A stretch of 64,000 bases of DNA, taken from Leptospira perdikensis. GTDB lineage: Bacteria > Spirochaetota > Leptospiria > Leptospirales > Leptospiraceae. The translations under genes were made by a program, and so were the position numbers. This document shows, piece after piece, positions 47,545 through 57,399 of the stretch (position 1 is the first letter of the stretch; each line of letters starts with the position of its first letter). Location of the stretch: positions 62,001-126,000 of the forward strand of contig NZ_RQGA01000003.1 of NCBI RefSeq assembly GCF_004769575.1. The letters run 5' to 3'. A model generated the notes under the pieces. It was not told where the DNA came from, did no database searches, and worked only from the letters and a program-made list of their open reading frames with translations.

Positions 47545-48825
47545 TTAAGGATCAATCAGTACAAATTCTGTTCTTCGATTTTTTTTGGACGATGCCTCAT
47601 CTGTTCCTTGAACCATAGGTTGTGTTGGTCCTTTTCCATCTGTTACCAAACGTTTCTGATCCACTCCTTTAGAGACTAAATACTGTTTAACGGACTCCGC
47701 TCGTTCTTTTGAGAGAACCATGTTGTCTTCAAATGTTCCTGTTAGATCTGTATGGCCGATAATTTTCATTTTTTTATCCGAATTTTCGTGCAGATAATCA
47801 ACAATAGCATCCAAAGGTACCGAAGATTCTGGTTTCAATACAGAGGAGGCTCTTTCGAAATAAACGGAATCCAAAGAAATTTTTTTGGTTTCTTCCAGTT
47901 TCTTTTGTACGATGTTTTCTTGTTTCGGGATAGAAGCCGTAAAGAGATCAAACGACCTTCCATCCACTCTTCTACAAAACAAAAATGTTTTTTTGACCTG
48001 CTGGAAAACAATATATGCTTCGTCTTCACTCGAGTTAATAGGCGCCCCTAAATTTTCAATGTCCTTAAAGGATTCTCCATCTATTTTTGCCATGTATAAA
48101 TCGAATCCGCCATAACCACCTGGACGATTCGAGGAAAAAAACAAAATACTACCATCATCATTAAAAGCTGCAGCAATGGTCGCATAATTATCATTAATGG
48201 GCGAAGGCAAAAGTTTTGGTGTAGACCACTTGTCATCTTTGAATTGGCTGTAATACACTTTTGCAAGATTAGGTTTACCAAAGGGATATCTTGTAAAAAG
48301 CAAAGTATCACCTAGGAGATGTGGATTTTCTTCTATTTCCTCTGTGTTGATGGGACTTGGCAAAGCGACTGGATTACCCCATTCCTTTCCATTCCAATTA
48401 GAAACATATAAGTCTCTAGAAATTCCGACTTTCCCATCAGGTAACATTACTTCTACGGATCCATCTCGATTTGAGGATAACAAAAGAGTTTTTCCATCGC
48501 GAGAGATAAATGGGCTTTGGTCATCAAAAGGAGAATTCAAAATATCCACTTCTTCTGGAAAATCCCAAGTCCCATCTTTTTTTCGTTCTGATTTAAAAAT
48601 TTCCGTATAACCCTTACTCGAACGTTTCGAATAGAAATATAAAGTTTTGGCATCAGGTGTCATCGTCGGACCAAATTCTTGGAATTCTGTATTGATGGGA
48701 CCTTGGATCGGAGCCACAACCAAAGTCGGTTCACTACCTTGTGTTTGGCTATAAACAGGAAGGGAAAATAAAAGGAAAAAGGCTAGAAATAGATATAAAG
48801 GAACAAAGGAAAATTTCGAATTCAC
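47545..48825 (-). CDS. OmpA-like peptidoglycan-binding protein with PD40 beta-propeller repeats
   Basis: Several WD40-like PD40 repeats come first (GPTMTPDAKTLYFYSKRSS, SPFISRDGKTLLLSSNRDG, FNDDGSILFFSSNRPGGYGG). The C-terminal OmpA domain has IIGHTDLTGTFEDN and KNRRTEFVLI, which bind peptidoglycan. I use a GTG at 48825 because it gives a clean signal peptide (FVPLYLFLAFFLLFSLPVYSQ), though no ribosome site precedes it. The frame stays open to 49125, across three regulatory-looking repeats. It heads a three-gene envelope operon. Confidence 0.8.
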   Translation of the reverse strand: MNSKFSFVPLYLFLAFFLLFSLPVYSQTQGSEPTLVVAPIQGPINTEFQEFGPTMTPDAKTLYFYSKRSSKGYTEIFKSERKKDGTWDFPEEVDILNSPFDDQSPFISRDGKTLLLSSNRDGSVEVMLPDGKVGISRDLYVSNWNGKEWGNPVALPSPINTEEIEENPHLLGDTLLFTRYPFGKPNLAKVYYSQFKDDKWSTPKLLPSPINDNYATIAAAFNDDGSILFFSSNRPGGYGGFDLYMAKIDGESFKDIENLGAPINSSEDEAYIVFQQVKKTFLFCRRVDGRSFDLFTASIPKQENIVQKKLEETKKISLDSVYFERASSVLKPESSVPLDAIVDYLHENSDKKMKIIGHTDLTGTFEDNMVLSKERAESVKQYLVSKGVDQKRLVTDGKGPTQPMVQGTDEASSKKNRRTEFVLIDP

Positions 48826-48867
48826 TATATATTGAATGATCGTTTTTTTACACCAGATCACATTCTC

Positions 48868-49028
48868 GGAAATATCTGCACTACGCATATTTCCCCAAGC
48901 TTGACCATCCATACCAAACATAAGGAACTGGAAATATCCGCAATTCGCATAACTGCTATTTATTGTTTCTTTTCTGCTGAACGGATATTCACCGAGACGG
49001 ATTGGATATCTGTATTGCGTATAAATCC
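48868..49028. repeat. Three copies of a 27-bp dyad (GGAAATAT-N11-ATATTTCC)
   Basis: A perfect copy lies at 48868-48894, and degenerate copies at 48930-48956 and 49002-49028. All keep an 11-bp spacer of the form C(T/C)G(C/T)A(N)T(N)CG(C/T). They lie 43-203 bp upstream of the preferred OmpA-like start and look like operator sites for a dimeric regulator. The rest of this 329-bp gap holds nothing I recognise. Confidence 0.5.
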
Positions 49029-49154
49029 CCCCTTCAATGATAAGTGTCCTAAAACTGAATTCATCCGACGATAGAAGGTTTGGTTTGCGATTGGTATTAT
49101 ATTTTGGAAAAAACGAATAGGGCATTTGACACCTCGGTCATCTGCCCTAAATTA

Positions 49155-50411
49155 CTAACGAATGTAAGGTTTCAATACATCCGGAATTTGGAAGGTTCCA
49201 TCTACTGATTGGTAATTTTCAATCACTGCTGCGAGTGTTCGACCGATCGCAAGACCGGAACCATTCAGAGTATGGACGAGCAGGTTTTTTCCTTCCTTTG
49301 ACTTGTATCGAATTTTTCCGCGTCTTGCTTGATAGTCTTTGAAGTTAGAAACAGAGGAAATTTCCATAAAACGACCAAGTCCCGGCATCCAAACTTCGAT
49401 ATCGTAAGTTTTGGAGGAGGCACTGGACATATCTTTACTACAAAGTAACATCACGCGGTAAGGAAGTTTTAACTTTTGCAAAATGGATTCAGCATCTTGG
49501 AGCATCTTTTCGTGTTCGTTTTGCGAAGTTTCCGGTTCGACAAACTTCACAAGTTCCACTTTTTGAAATTGGTGTACTCGCACAAGACCACGTGTATCAC
49601 GCCCGTAAGATCCTGCTTCTCTACGAAAACAAGATGTATGTGCACAAACCGAAATGGGTAATTCTTTTTCAGAAATGATTTCATCACGGTAATAATTGGT
49701 GAGCGGAACTTCCGCCGTTGGGATCAAGTTGAGTCCGTCTTTTTCCAATCGGTAAAAATCTTCTGCAAATTTGGGGAGTTGTCCCGTGGCCGTCATGGAT
49801 TCATCATTCACAAGAACAGGAACCCACATCTCTTCGTATCCATTTTCCGAAGTATGGGTATCGAGCATTAGATTCATAAGTGCTCTTTCCAATTTGGCAC
49901 CAAGACCACGGTAGGTATAAAATCTAGCACCAGAAAGTTTCACTCCGCGTTCAAAGTCGAAAATACCTAAAGCCTCCCCAATATCAAAATGGGTCTTTGC
50001 TTCAAAGGAAAGTTTAGGAACATCTCCCCACTGGCGCACAAGAACATTATCTGCTTCCGATTTTCCTTCCGGAACAGAAGGATCGAGTAAGTTCGGAAGA
50101 CCTAAATTGAGTTCATGTAAAGATTCTTCTTCTTTGGTTAGTTCTTCTTCAATGGCTTTAATCTGATCACCAACACCTTTCATCGAAGCTGAAATTTCAG
50201 TGATGTCTTTGCCTTGTGATTTCTGAATTCCAATTTCTTTAGAAACTCGGTTTCTTTCGGCCCGAAGGTCTTCTACTTCCAATTTTAACTTTCGTTGTTT
50301 TTCAGAGACAGATTTAATTTTAGCTTCAATGTCTGTAGAGACAACACCTCGTTTTTGTAAGGTGGAAAGTAACTCTTCAGGGTTTTGAACAATACGGTTG
50401 ATATCAAGCAT
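49155..50411 (-). CDS. serS: Seryl-tRNA synthetase
   Basis: The 418-residue class II enzyme charges tRNA-Ser. The N-terminal coiled-coil arm (about residues 25-105) binds the long variable arm. Motif 2 is seen as [17 protein letters not shown] and motif 3 as [16 protein letters not shown]. Length is normal. Its start overlaps the tatD stop by eight bases. Three of its substrate tRNAs are encoded at 41-42 kb. Confidence 0.97.
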   Translation of the reverse strand: MLDINRIVQNPEELLSTLQKRGVVSTDIEAKIKSVSEKQRKLKLEVEDLRAERNRVSKEIGIQKSQGKDITEISASMKGVGDQIKAIEEELTKEEESLHELNLGLPNLLDPSVPEGKSEADNVLVRQWGDVPKLSFEAKTHFDIGEALGIFDFERGVKLSGARFYTYRGLGAKLERALMNLMLDTHTSENGYEEMWVPVLVNDESMTATGQLPKFAEDFYRLEKDGLNLIPTAEVPLTNYYRDEIISEKELPISVCAHTSCFRREAGSYGRDTRGLVRVHQFQKVELVKFVEPETSQNEHEKMLQDAESILQKLKLPYRVMLLCSKDMSSASSKTYDIEVWMPGLGRFMEISSVSNFKDYQARRGKIRYKSKEGKNLLVHTLNGSGLAIGRTLAAVIENYQSVDGTFQIPDVLKPYIR

Positions 50412-51213
50412 GGTGATAGGCCTTTCTTTGTGTGAATTTTAATGAATTTTGATAAATGCGATCTGCTACTTCTGCATTAGTTTCTGTTCGTAAAGAAAAC
50501 ATTTTCTCGAGAACAAATGGCAAATGAGAAGAATCATTTCGTTTTCCTCTATGTGGCATCGGGGATAAAAAGGGAGCATCTGTTTCTATCAGGATAGTTT
50601 CCAATGGAATCTTCCGCGCTGCTTCTTGGATATCCGTTGCTGACTTAAAAGTAACAATCCCTGAAAAAGAAACATAATAACCTAAATCTACAAACTGTTT
50701 TGCGGCTTCATAATCATAAGTAAAACAATGAATCACACCAAAGGCTTTTGACTTATATTCCTTTAGCGCTTCATAAGTATCTTCAAAGGCGTCACGTGAA
50801 TGAATCACTACCGGTAATTTATATTCAGAAGAAAATTCTAAAAATTTACGTAATACTTCATTCTGCGCCAAACGAGTGCTCGCATCATGATAGAGATCGA
50901 CACCAATCTCACCAATTGCAGAAAATTTTGGATCTTTCATTCGGGATTTTGCTAAATCTAAAATCTGATCGGCATTAGGGAATTCATGAGTTTCTGTAGG
51001 ATGACAACCAATCGAATAGAAAATTTCTAAATCATCTTTGGAATGTGTTTCAGAAATCCGAACCGCTTCGATGGAACTGGGTAAATCAATCCCAATCTGA
51101 ACCATCCGGTCTACTCCAGCAATGCGGGATTTCGCCAGTGTTTCTTCAATCTCTTGGCCTTGTTCCCGAATTATGTCTAAGTGGCAATGAGTGTCAATGG
51201 TTGAATATCCCAT
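50404..51213 (-). CDS. tatD: TatD family metal-dependent deoxyribonuclease
   Basis: I use the ATG at 51213 (269 residues); the frame opens at a TTG at 51222. The TatD metal residues are present: [30 protein letters not shown] and [11 protein letters not shown]. The family acts as 3'-5' exonuclease in DNA quality control. It overlaps serS by eight bases, so the pair is translationally coupled. Confidence 0.92.
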   Translation of the reverse strand: MGYSTIDTHCHLDIIREQGQEIEETLAKSRIAGVDRMVQIGIDLPSSIEAVRISETHSKDDLEIFYSIGCHPTETHEFPNADQILDLAKSRMKDPKFSAIGEIGVDLYHDASTRLAQNEVLRKFLEFSSEYKLPVVIHSRDAFEDTYEALKEYKSKAFGVIHCFTYDYEAAKQFVDLGYYVSFSGIVTFKSATDIQEAARKIPLETILIETDAPFLSPMPHRGKRNDSSHLPFVLEKMFSLRTETNAEVADRIYQNSLKFTQRKAYHHA

Positions 51214-51319
51214 AAATAGCAAGATTTGTAATTTCCACTGGATGAAAATGAAAATTCAATCGAAAGATATAGTGGGTGCATTAACTTTTGTTTAAATAGT
51301 CGAAGGCTAGAAAGAGAAC

Positions 51320-52309
51320 GTGGAAGCAAAACAAAGACTACATCTAATTTTTTACCGATTACGGTATAAAGTCCAGGAATGGAAGCTTAAGTTATCCCAA
51401 CGTTACGAGGACCTTGACAAAAAAGGTCGTGAACGTTTGACGATTATGGTCATTCCTCACACCGATCGAAAAACAATTAACTTTGTCATCTCCTACAAAG
51501 CCATTTCCATCTTTATTGGAATCATGGTGGTGCTTCTTGTGATCAGTGCTGTGAACGTTCTTTCTCATAGTGGATCCATCCACCAACTCACAGAACTCAA
51601 TTTAACAAACAAAGACTTTATCAGACAATCTTCAAAGATGAAAGAAGAGGTGAACTCTCTTCACGAAACCATCCAATATTATTACGAAAGAATTTCTAAC
51701 CTCTATATCAAACTCGGTGGAGATCCTTCTCGCGTTTCTAAAGGGATGGGTGGACAAGCTGGACAATTCCTCGCATTACAAGGAACACCGCAGTCTGACA
51801 TCACTGATGAATCTTTCCGCATCAAAGAAGACATTCATAATTTAAAATTATCCTCCGAACTTTCTGAAGAGATCATCAAACTCATCAAAAAAAGAAAGAG
51901 CATCATTCGTAACACTCCATCCATCTGGCCAACAAAAGGTTATGTATTATTTCCTTTTGGAAAATACATTTCGCCAGTGACTGGAAAAGAAGAATTCAAT
52001 AGAGGACTCGACATCGGATCCTTTCCTGGTGCGGAAGTCATCGCAACTGCTCCTGGAATTGTTTTTGATACTGGATATTCACCAGCTACAGGTTACTACG
52101 TAAAATTATCACATCGATTTGGATGGAAAACAATCTACTCCAACCTTGATAGAATTCGTGTTAAGAAAAATGAAAAACTCTCCAAGGGTGACATCTTAGG
52201 TTATGTTGGAAAATCTCCAGAAAATCCGATTTACCATCTTCATTATGAAGTACATGTTGGTACCCAAGCGTTGAATCCGTTTTCGTTTCTCAACCAAATT
52301 CAAGAATAA
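51320..52309 (+). CDS. Membrane-anchored M23/LytM protein lacking one zinc ligand
   Basis: The 329-residue protein starts with GTG and has one membrane helix (about residues 55-80), a periplasmic coiled coil and a C-terminal LytM domain. The second ligand pair is intact ([11 protein letters not shown]306 and H308), as is D231, but the first ligand position in EFNRGLDIG is Asn227 instead of His. It is probably a catalytically inactive regulator of a true hydrolase, like EnvC or NlpD. Its stop overlaps the bactofilin ATG (TAATG), pointing to a shared role in cell shape. Confidence 0.85.
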   Translation: MEAKQRLHLIFYRLRYKVQEWKLKLSQRYEDLDKKGRERLTIMVIPHTDRKTINFVISYKAISIFIGIMVVLLVISAVNVLSHSGSIHQLTELNLTNKDFIRQSSKMKEEVNSLHETIQYYYERISNLYIKLGGDPSRVSKGMGGQAGQFLALQGTPQSDITDESFRIKEDIHNLKLSSELSEEIIKLIKKRKSIIRNTPSIWPTKGYVLFPFGKYISPVTGKEEFNRGLDIGSFPGAEVIATAPGIVFDTGYSPATGYYVKLSHRFGWKTIYSNLDRIRVKKNEKLSKGDILGYVGKSPENPIYHLHYEVHVGTQALNPFSFLNQIQE

Positions 52310-52662
52310 TGCCGAATCCATCTACAGAAGAAGAATTTTTAGTTAATAGCATCATTGGGGAAGGAGCCGAGTTTGTCGGTGAATTTAAATTCCCTGGCCT
52401 CATTCGTATCGATGGAAAATTTCGAGGAGTCCTTGAAACTACCGGAAAGGTACTTATAGGAAAATCTGGAATCGTCGATACAGATATCAAAGCACGAGTG
52501 GTTGTTGCCGGTGGAGAAATTCGCGGTAATATCTATGCAACAGAACGAGTTACATTACTTTCTAGCTGTCGATTGGAAGGAGACATTGTCACTCCTCGCC
52601 TCATCGTGGAAGAAGGTGTAGTGTTTCACGGAAAATGCACAATTAATCCCACTCGTCACTAG
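52309..52662 (+). CDS. Bactofilin
   Basis: The 117-residue protein shows the bactofilin beta-helix, with repeated GKFRG, GKVLIGKSGIV, AGGEIRGNIYA and EGDIVTPRLIVEEG turns. Bactofilins polymerise without nucleotide and organise cell-wall enzymes; in L. biflexa a bactofilin influences helical pitch. It is translationally coupled to the M23-like protein upstream and nine bases before a YaaR-type gene. Confidence 0.92.
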   Translation: MPNPSTEEEFLVNSIIGEGAEFVGEFKFPGLIRIDGKFRGVLETTGKVLIGKSGIVDTDIKARVVVAGGEIRGNIYATERVTLLSSCRLEGDIVTPRLIVEEGVVFHGKCTINPTRH

Positions 52663-52670
52663 GCGGGTTT

Positions 52671-53141
52671 ATGATCATCCAAAACAACAACCCTAAGTCG
52701 GTATCCACTCAGGCGAAAAAAGGATCCAAGGAAAAATTAAACGGTTCTCTTGGGCCAGTTGATGAATCCAAACAAAGTTTTTTAGAAATTTTAGAATCCA
52801 TTGTTCCCTCTGGAAAAGAAGAAACCAGGGAACTAAATGAACTTTGGAAAGATTTACCAGATTTGGAAAAAGATCTCATCAAAGATCCGAATCACAAAAA
52901 TCTCGAATCTTACAAAAAACATATCAAACAAATTGCAGAACTAATTTTGAAAAAAAACTACAAGGTCATGCAAGCCCCACAACGGGGACGAAATGACCAA
53001 AAAGACGTACGTTATGTAAAGGTCGTAGATGAAAAATTGGATCTACTCGCCAAAACAATGTTTTCTCCCAACAACAGTGCGTTCGTGATTTTGAAACAAT
53101 TAGATGAAATCAGAGGTCTACTTATTGATCTAAAAGGATAA
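52671..53141 (+). CDS. YaaR/DUF327-like protein
   Basis: The 156-residue protein has an N-terminal polar stretch and a helical core fitting YaaR (LESYKKHIKQIAELILKKNY, then RYVKVVDEKLDLLAKTM). Function is not established. It follows bactofilin in the shape cluster and precedes the ABC exporter by four bases. Confidence 0.7.
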   Translation: MIIQNNNPKSVSTQAKKGSKEKLNGSLGPVDESKQSFLEILESIVPSGKEETRELNELWKDLPDLEKDLIKDPNHKNLESYKKHIKQIAELILKKNYKVMQAPQRGRNDQKDVRYVKVVDEKLDLLAKTMFSPNNSAFVILKQLDEIRGLLIDLKG

Positions 53142-53145
53142 ATCT

Positions 53146-54969
53146 TTGCAAACTCCAGACCGACCTAAGTCAAAAAATCTTCGTGTCCTCTCTAAAACAT
53201 TTTCTTATTTAAAACCATACAGACTCCAAATGGCTCTTTCCTCCTTTGCCTTACTTTTTACGGCAGGGGTAACTCTTGGCCTCGGCCAGGGTTTGCGCCA
53301 TTTGATTGATGCTGGATTTACTGCTAGATCCAAACAAGAATTAGGTTACTCGCTTGCTTTTATTATTTTAGTGGGAATCTTTCTCGCGATCGGAACCTAC
53401 ATTCGTCATTACGCCGTATCTTGGATTGGAGAAAGGGTTGCTTCTGACATCCGAAAAGATGTGTTCAAACATATCATTTTCATCCATCCAAGTTTTTTTG
53501 AAACTAATTCGCCTGGTGAAATCCAATCACGAATCACAACCGACACTACACTCATCCAAACGGTGATCGGATCTTCCGCATCCATTGCACTTCGGAATGT
53601 TTTGATGTTTGTAGGCGGGATCATTTTTCTTTTTATCACAAATGCAAAACTTACAATGATTGTTCTCCTGAGTGTTCCCTTCATCGTGTTTCCCATTTTG
53701 TTCTATGGAAAAAAAGTTAGAAATTTATCTCGCACCACTCAGGACAAAATTGCAGGCATTGGAACCTATGTCAGTGAATCCCTTCTCAATATAAAAATCC
53801 TTCAGTCCTTCCACCACCAAGAGGAAGATATTGAAAAATTTTCACACACAGTGGAAGCAGCATTTGATGTAGCAGTGGCTCGCATTAAACAAAGATCGCT
53901 CCTTATCGGTGCTGTCATTTTATTCATCCTAACTGGAATCAGTGTGATGCTTTGGATCGGTGGGACAGATGTACTGGAAGGAAAAATTACCGGCGGGGAA
54001 CTCATCGCATTTTCCTTTTATGCGATTATGGTTGCCAATAGTGTCGGTGCAGTTTCTGAAGTTCTCGGTGATTTACAAAGGGCCGCCGGTGCCACAGAAC
54101 GATTGATGGAACTTCTACTATCAGAATCAGAAATTAAAGATTCACAATTTCCAAAATCAATCTTCGAGGTTTTACATCCAAACGAAGGAAATGGAAATTT
54201 GAATGGAGTCTCTTCTCAACAAAAAGGATTAAAAATCAATTTAGAACATTTAGAGTTTTCTTATCCATCAAGACCGGAACAGAAAGCCATTCGAGAAATT
54301 AATTTAGAAATTCCTGCGAACAAAACCACTGCACTTGTTGGTCCATCAGGCGGTGGAAAAAGTACACTCTTTGAACTCATCCTCAGATTCTACGATCCTA
54401 CTGCCGGAAAGATTCTCATCGAAGGTGTAGACCTGAAAGATTTAGCTTTAAAAGATTTACGTTCCCTCATCGGATTTGTTCCGCAACAGCCCATTCTCTT
54501 TAGTGGAACATTACGAGAGAACATTGCTTATGGAAAACCAAATGCAAGTTTTGAAGAAATAGAAAAGGCCGCAACCAGTGCCTATGTCACAGAATTTTTA
54601 AACCAACTTCCTGATGGATACGAAACTAATCTAGGACATTTGGGAACAAGACTTTCCGGCGGACAAAAACAAAGGATTGCCATAGCAAGGGCCATACTTC
54701 GTAACCCAAGGATTCTTTTGTTGGACGAAGCAACATCCGCTCTTGATTCCGAATCGGAACAAATGATCCAACGTGCTTTGGATTTTTTAGTGAAGGAAAG
54801 AACAACGATTATGATTGCTCATCGACTTTCCACAGTTGTGAAATCAGATCAGATTGTTGTGATTAAGGAAGGGGAGATTGAGTCCGTCGGAACCCATGAC
54901 GAACTCATTCGAAAAAGTGAATTGTATGAACGATTGGCGAAATTACAATTTCACACCGAGTTGCTCTAA
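53146..54969 (+). CDS. ABC exporter, MsbA-like fused permease-ATPase
   Basis: The 607-residue protein starts with TTG. Six membrane helices (about residues 20-315) precede an ATPase domain with Walker A GPSGGGKST, signature LSGGQKQRIAIARA and Walker B ILLLDEATSALD. This is a half-transporter that works as a dimer, possibly exporting lipid A, lipids or drugs. The substrate is not evident. It ends 27 bp inside the convergent parB gene. Confidence 0.92.
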   Translation: MQTPDRPKSKNLRVLSKTFSYLKPYRLQMALSSFALLFTAGVTLGLGQGLRHLIDAGFTARSKQELGYSLAFIILVGIFLAIGTYIRHYAVSWIGERVASDIRKDVFKHIIFIHPSFFETNSPGEIQSRITTDTTLIQTVIGSSASIALRNVLMFVGGIIFLFITNAKLTMIVLLSVPFIVFPILFYGKKVRNLSRTTQDKIAGIGTYVSESLLNIKILQSFHHQEEDIEKFSHTVEAAFDVAVARIKQRSLLIGAVILFILTGISVMLWIGGTDVLEGKITGGELIAFSFYAIMVANSVGAVSEVLGDLQRAAGATERLMELLLSESEIKDSQFPKSIFEVLHPNEGNGNLNGVSSQQKGLKINLEHLEFSYPSRPEQKAIREINLEIPANKTTALVGPSGGGKSTLFELILRFYDPTAGKILIEGVDLKDLALKDLRSLIGFVPQQPILFSGTLRENIAYGKPNASFEEIEKAATSAYVTEFLNQLPDGYETNLGHLGTRLSGGQKQRIAIARAILRNPRILLLDEATSALDSESEQMIQRALDFLVKERTTIMIAHRLSTVVKSDQIVVIKEGEIESVGTHDELIRKSELYERLAKLQFHTELL

Positions 54970-55839
54970 AATTCTTTCCATGTCATTTAGGTTGGCGTAA
55001 GAAAAAACGATCTTTCCTTTTCCGTTCGTTTCATTGTGAGCGACTTCCACTTTGGAACTGTATTTGTTTCTGAGTTTTGATTCTAGTTTTACAATACTCG
55101 CATCTCGTTTATCAGCACCAAAAGAAGAGGACTTTGATTTTTTATCCGGATGTAAAAGGTTAGAAACAAAGTTTTCTACCTCTCTGACATTCCATCCTTC
55201 AGCGATCACTTTCTGTCCCACTTCCAATTGTTTTTTTGGATCAGGGATAGAGAGAAGAGGGCGGGCCTGTCCTTCAGAAAGTTTTCCTTCCTTCACTAAA
55301 TCTTGTAACAATTTAGGAAGAGAAAGTAGGCGAATTAAGTTAGAAATGGTAGCTCGGTTTTTTCCCACTCGGGTCGCAAGGTCAGTTACCTTTAACCCCC
55401 GTTTGTCGATAATAGCCTGATAAGCCAAGGCCTCATCCATAGGATTTAGATTTTCTCTTTGGATATTTTCAATGAGGGCAAGTTCCATCATATCCGCTTC
55501 GGAAAGGTCACGAACAATCGCAGGAATTTTTGCAAAGCCGGCAAGTTTACAAGCACGTAATCTTCTTTCTCCCGCTACCAAAAGGAAACCTGAACCTGAT
55601 GGATTTTTTTGTACAACGATAGGTTGGATCACTCCATGTTCCACAATGGTATTAGATAACTCTTGGATGGAGGCATCCGAAAATTGTTTTCTTGGTTGGT
55701 GTGGGTTTGGTAAAATTTCTGTGACTTTGATTTCTCTTAGGCCACTTTGTTCGTCTTTAGAAATCTCAACATTGTTTTCATTTACGGGAATTAAATTCCC
55801 AAGTCCTCTTCCTAAAACTTTACCTTTACCGAGTGCCAT
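54943..55839 (-). CDS. parB: Chromosome partitioning protein ParB
   Basis: The 298-residue CTPase and DNA-binding protein has the ParB nuclease-like N-domain with VAGERRLRACKLAG, the LIENIQRENLNPMDEA segment, the HTH (GKNRATISNLIRLL) and a C-terminal dimerisation part. It loads at parS and spreads to organise the origin. Two parS sites lie within 2.3 kb. It follows parA by four bases. Confidence 0.95.
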   Translation of the reverse strand: MALGKGKVLGRGLGNLIPVNENNVEISKDEQSGLREIKVTEILPNPHQPRKQFSDASIQELSNTIVEHGVIQPIVVQKNPSGSGFLLVAGERRLRACKLAGFAKIPAIVRDLSEADMMELALIENIQRENLNPMDEALAYQAIIDKRGLKVTDLATRVGKNRATISNLIRLLSLPKLLQDLVKEGKLSEGQARPLLSIPDPKKQLEVGQKVIAEGWNVREVENFVSNLLHPDKKSKSSSFGADKRDASIVKLESKLRNKYSSKVEVAHNETNGKGKIVFSYANLNDMERILEQLGVKL

Positions 55840-55843
55840 AAGC

Positions 55844-56605
55844 TTATGCCTTCCCTACAATTTCTTCCGCTAAACTTTTATAACTTTTTGCACCAACACC
55901 ATCTGGATCATAATAGTTGATCGGTTTTCCAAAAGAAGGTGCTTCTGATAATTTTACATTTCTTGGAATGACAGTTTCATAAACTTTCTCTTTGAAATAG
56001 TTACGAACATCTTCTGCAACTTGGTTTGCTAAGTTGGTTCGTTTGTCATACATCGTAAGGAGTACACCCTCGAGGGCAAGTGATGGATTCCATTGTGACT
56101 GTACAAGAGAAATGATTCGCATGAGTTGCGAAAGTCCTTCGAGAGCAAAGTACTCCGTTTGCAAAGTGATCATCACAGACTGAGAAGCACAAAGTGCATT
56201 GATAGTAAGTACACCGAGAGATGGAGGGCAATCGATTAGAATATAATCATACGATTCCTTCACAGATGCCAAAGCATCTTTCAATTTGAATTCCTTTCTT
56301 TCCATCCCAAGAAAATCCACTTCCAATCCCGAGAGGTTGATGTTGGAAGGAATGATATCCAAATTGTTTACAAAAGTTTTTTGAACAGCTTCTCTCGCAG
56401 AGAGTTCACCAATCAATACTTCATAAGTGGTTTTATTTAAAGACTGCACTTCCAACCCAAGACCAGAACCTGAGTTCCCTTGTGGATCGATATCAAGGAG
56501 CAAAACTTTTTTTCCCAAATCAACAAGATTGGATGCCAAGTTTATCGCTGTTGTCGTTTTACCGACTCCACCTTTTTGATTACTGATAGAAACGATTTTA
56601 CCCAT
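55844..56605 (-). CDS. parA: Chromosome partitioning ATPase ParA/Soj
   Basis: The 253-residue ATPase has the deviant Walker [15 protein letters not shown] at the N-terminus, [15 protein letters not shown] and [12 protein letters not shown]. It moves ParB-parS complexes. It overlaps rsmG by eight bases and sits in the usual rsmG-parA-parB order near the origin. Confidence 0.95.
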   Translation of the reverse strand: MGKIVSISNQKGGVGKTTTAINLASNLVDLGKKVLLLDIDPQGNSGSGLGLEVQSLNKTTYEVLIGELSAREAVQKTFVNNLDIIPSNINLSGLEVDFLGMERKEFKLKDALASVKESYDYILIDCPPSLGVLTINALCASQSVMITLQTEYFALEGLSQLMRIISLVQSQWNPSLALEGVLLTMYDKRTNLANQVAEDVRNYFKEKVYETVIPRNVKLSEAPSFGKPINYYDPDGVGAKSYKSLAEEIVGKA

Positions 56606-57341
56606 TCTTGCTCTTAGTCTCCTTTACGATTTCTTTCCAGTCGCGGGGGAATCCCTTTTTAGGAAGGGAATTCTTTTGTAGTATTTTTATATGTCTCTTT
56701 CCCACAAACTCTAATTCGGGAATGGGAATTTCTTTTTTCATAAAGAAACCATTGTTGCTTAAGACCTCGGTTTCTTTTTCCAAATCTTGGTAGGGTTGCG
56801 CAAGGAAGGGACATAAGATTCCTTTTTGTTTCACCATTCTCGTTGTTACTTCAGCGATGTATGGATAGGGAACCATTGCTCTCGAAGTCACTACATCAAA
56901 ATTTGAATTAATTTCTTCTGTTCGAGCGTAGATAAACTCCACTCGTTTTTTAACTTTGGAAAGAGTTCCCGTTTCGATTTCTGTTTCGAGAAGTGCTAGT
57001 TTCCGTTTTTGAGAATCAACAAGGAAAACATGCGGCGCTTTTTTCAAAAGGGCGAAGAGAAAACCGGGAAGACCGGGCCCAGTTCCTACATCCGCTACAT
57101 TTGTTTCACGTGAAACATATCCGGTCACTTTCAGTTTCCAAACATAGATAATCGATTCAACAATATGTCTCTCGAGAATCTTCTCTGAATCATTTCGAGA
57201 AAAGAATCCACCTTTCTCATTGTCTCGTTTCAGAAACTCGTAAAAGTTTTTTACTAAGTCCCAATCAAACTCTGGCTCCAACTTGGGAAACAAATCTGGG
57301 ATGATGGTTTGGATTTCTTCTTGGATCGTTTTTTCTGACAT
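56598..57341 (-). CDS. rsmG: 16S rRNA (guanine-N7) methyltransferase RsmG
   Basis: The 247-residue SAM enzyme methylates G527-equivalent of 16S rRNA. It has the [19 protein letters not shown] motif and the VTSRAMVPY segment. A parS site lies inside the coding region. The gene is separated from mnmG by an opposite-strand gene, whereas many bacteria keep mnmG-rsmG adjacent. Confidence 0.93.
   Translation of the reverse strand: MSEKTIQEEIQTIIPDLFPKLEPEFDWDLVKNFYEFLKRDNEKGGFFSRNDSEKILERHIVESIIYVWKLKVTGYVSRETNVADVGTGPGLPGFLFALLKKAPHVFLVDSQKRKLALLETEIETGTLSKVKKRVEFIYARTEEINSNFDVVTSRAMVPYPYIAEVTTRMVKQKGILCPFLAQPYQDLEKETEVLSNNGFFMKKEIPIPELEFVGKRHIKILQKNSLPKKGFPRDWKEIVKETKSKNG
57102..57117. other. 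parS site (perfect)
   Basis: TGTTTCACGTGAAACA matches the bacterial parS consensus exactly and is palindromic. It lies inside rsmG, encoding part of VSRET. Confidence 0.95.
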
Positions 57342-57399
57342 AATCTCGTTATCGTTTTAAATGAATTCGCCGATGTCTCCTGTAGGAGAACTCTTTTCC

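Noticed and set aside
48826..49125. 100-residue N-terminal extension of the OmpA/PD40 protein
   Set aside because: It would place the signal peptide internally and covers three operator-like repeats; treated as noncoding.
50790..50810. CACGTG-containing sequence resembling parS in tatD
   Set aside because: The flanks do not match TTTCACGTGAAA, so it lacks the parS core.
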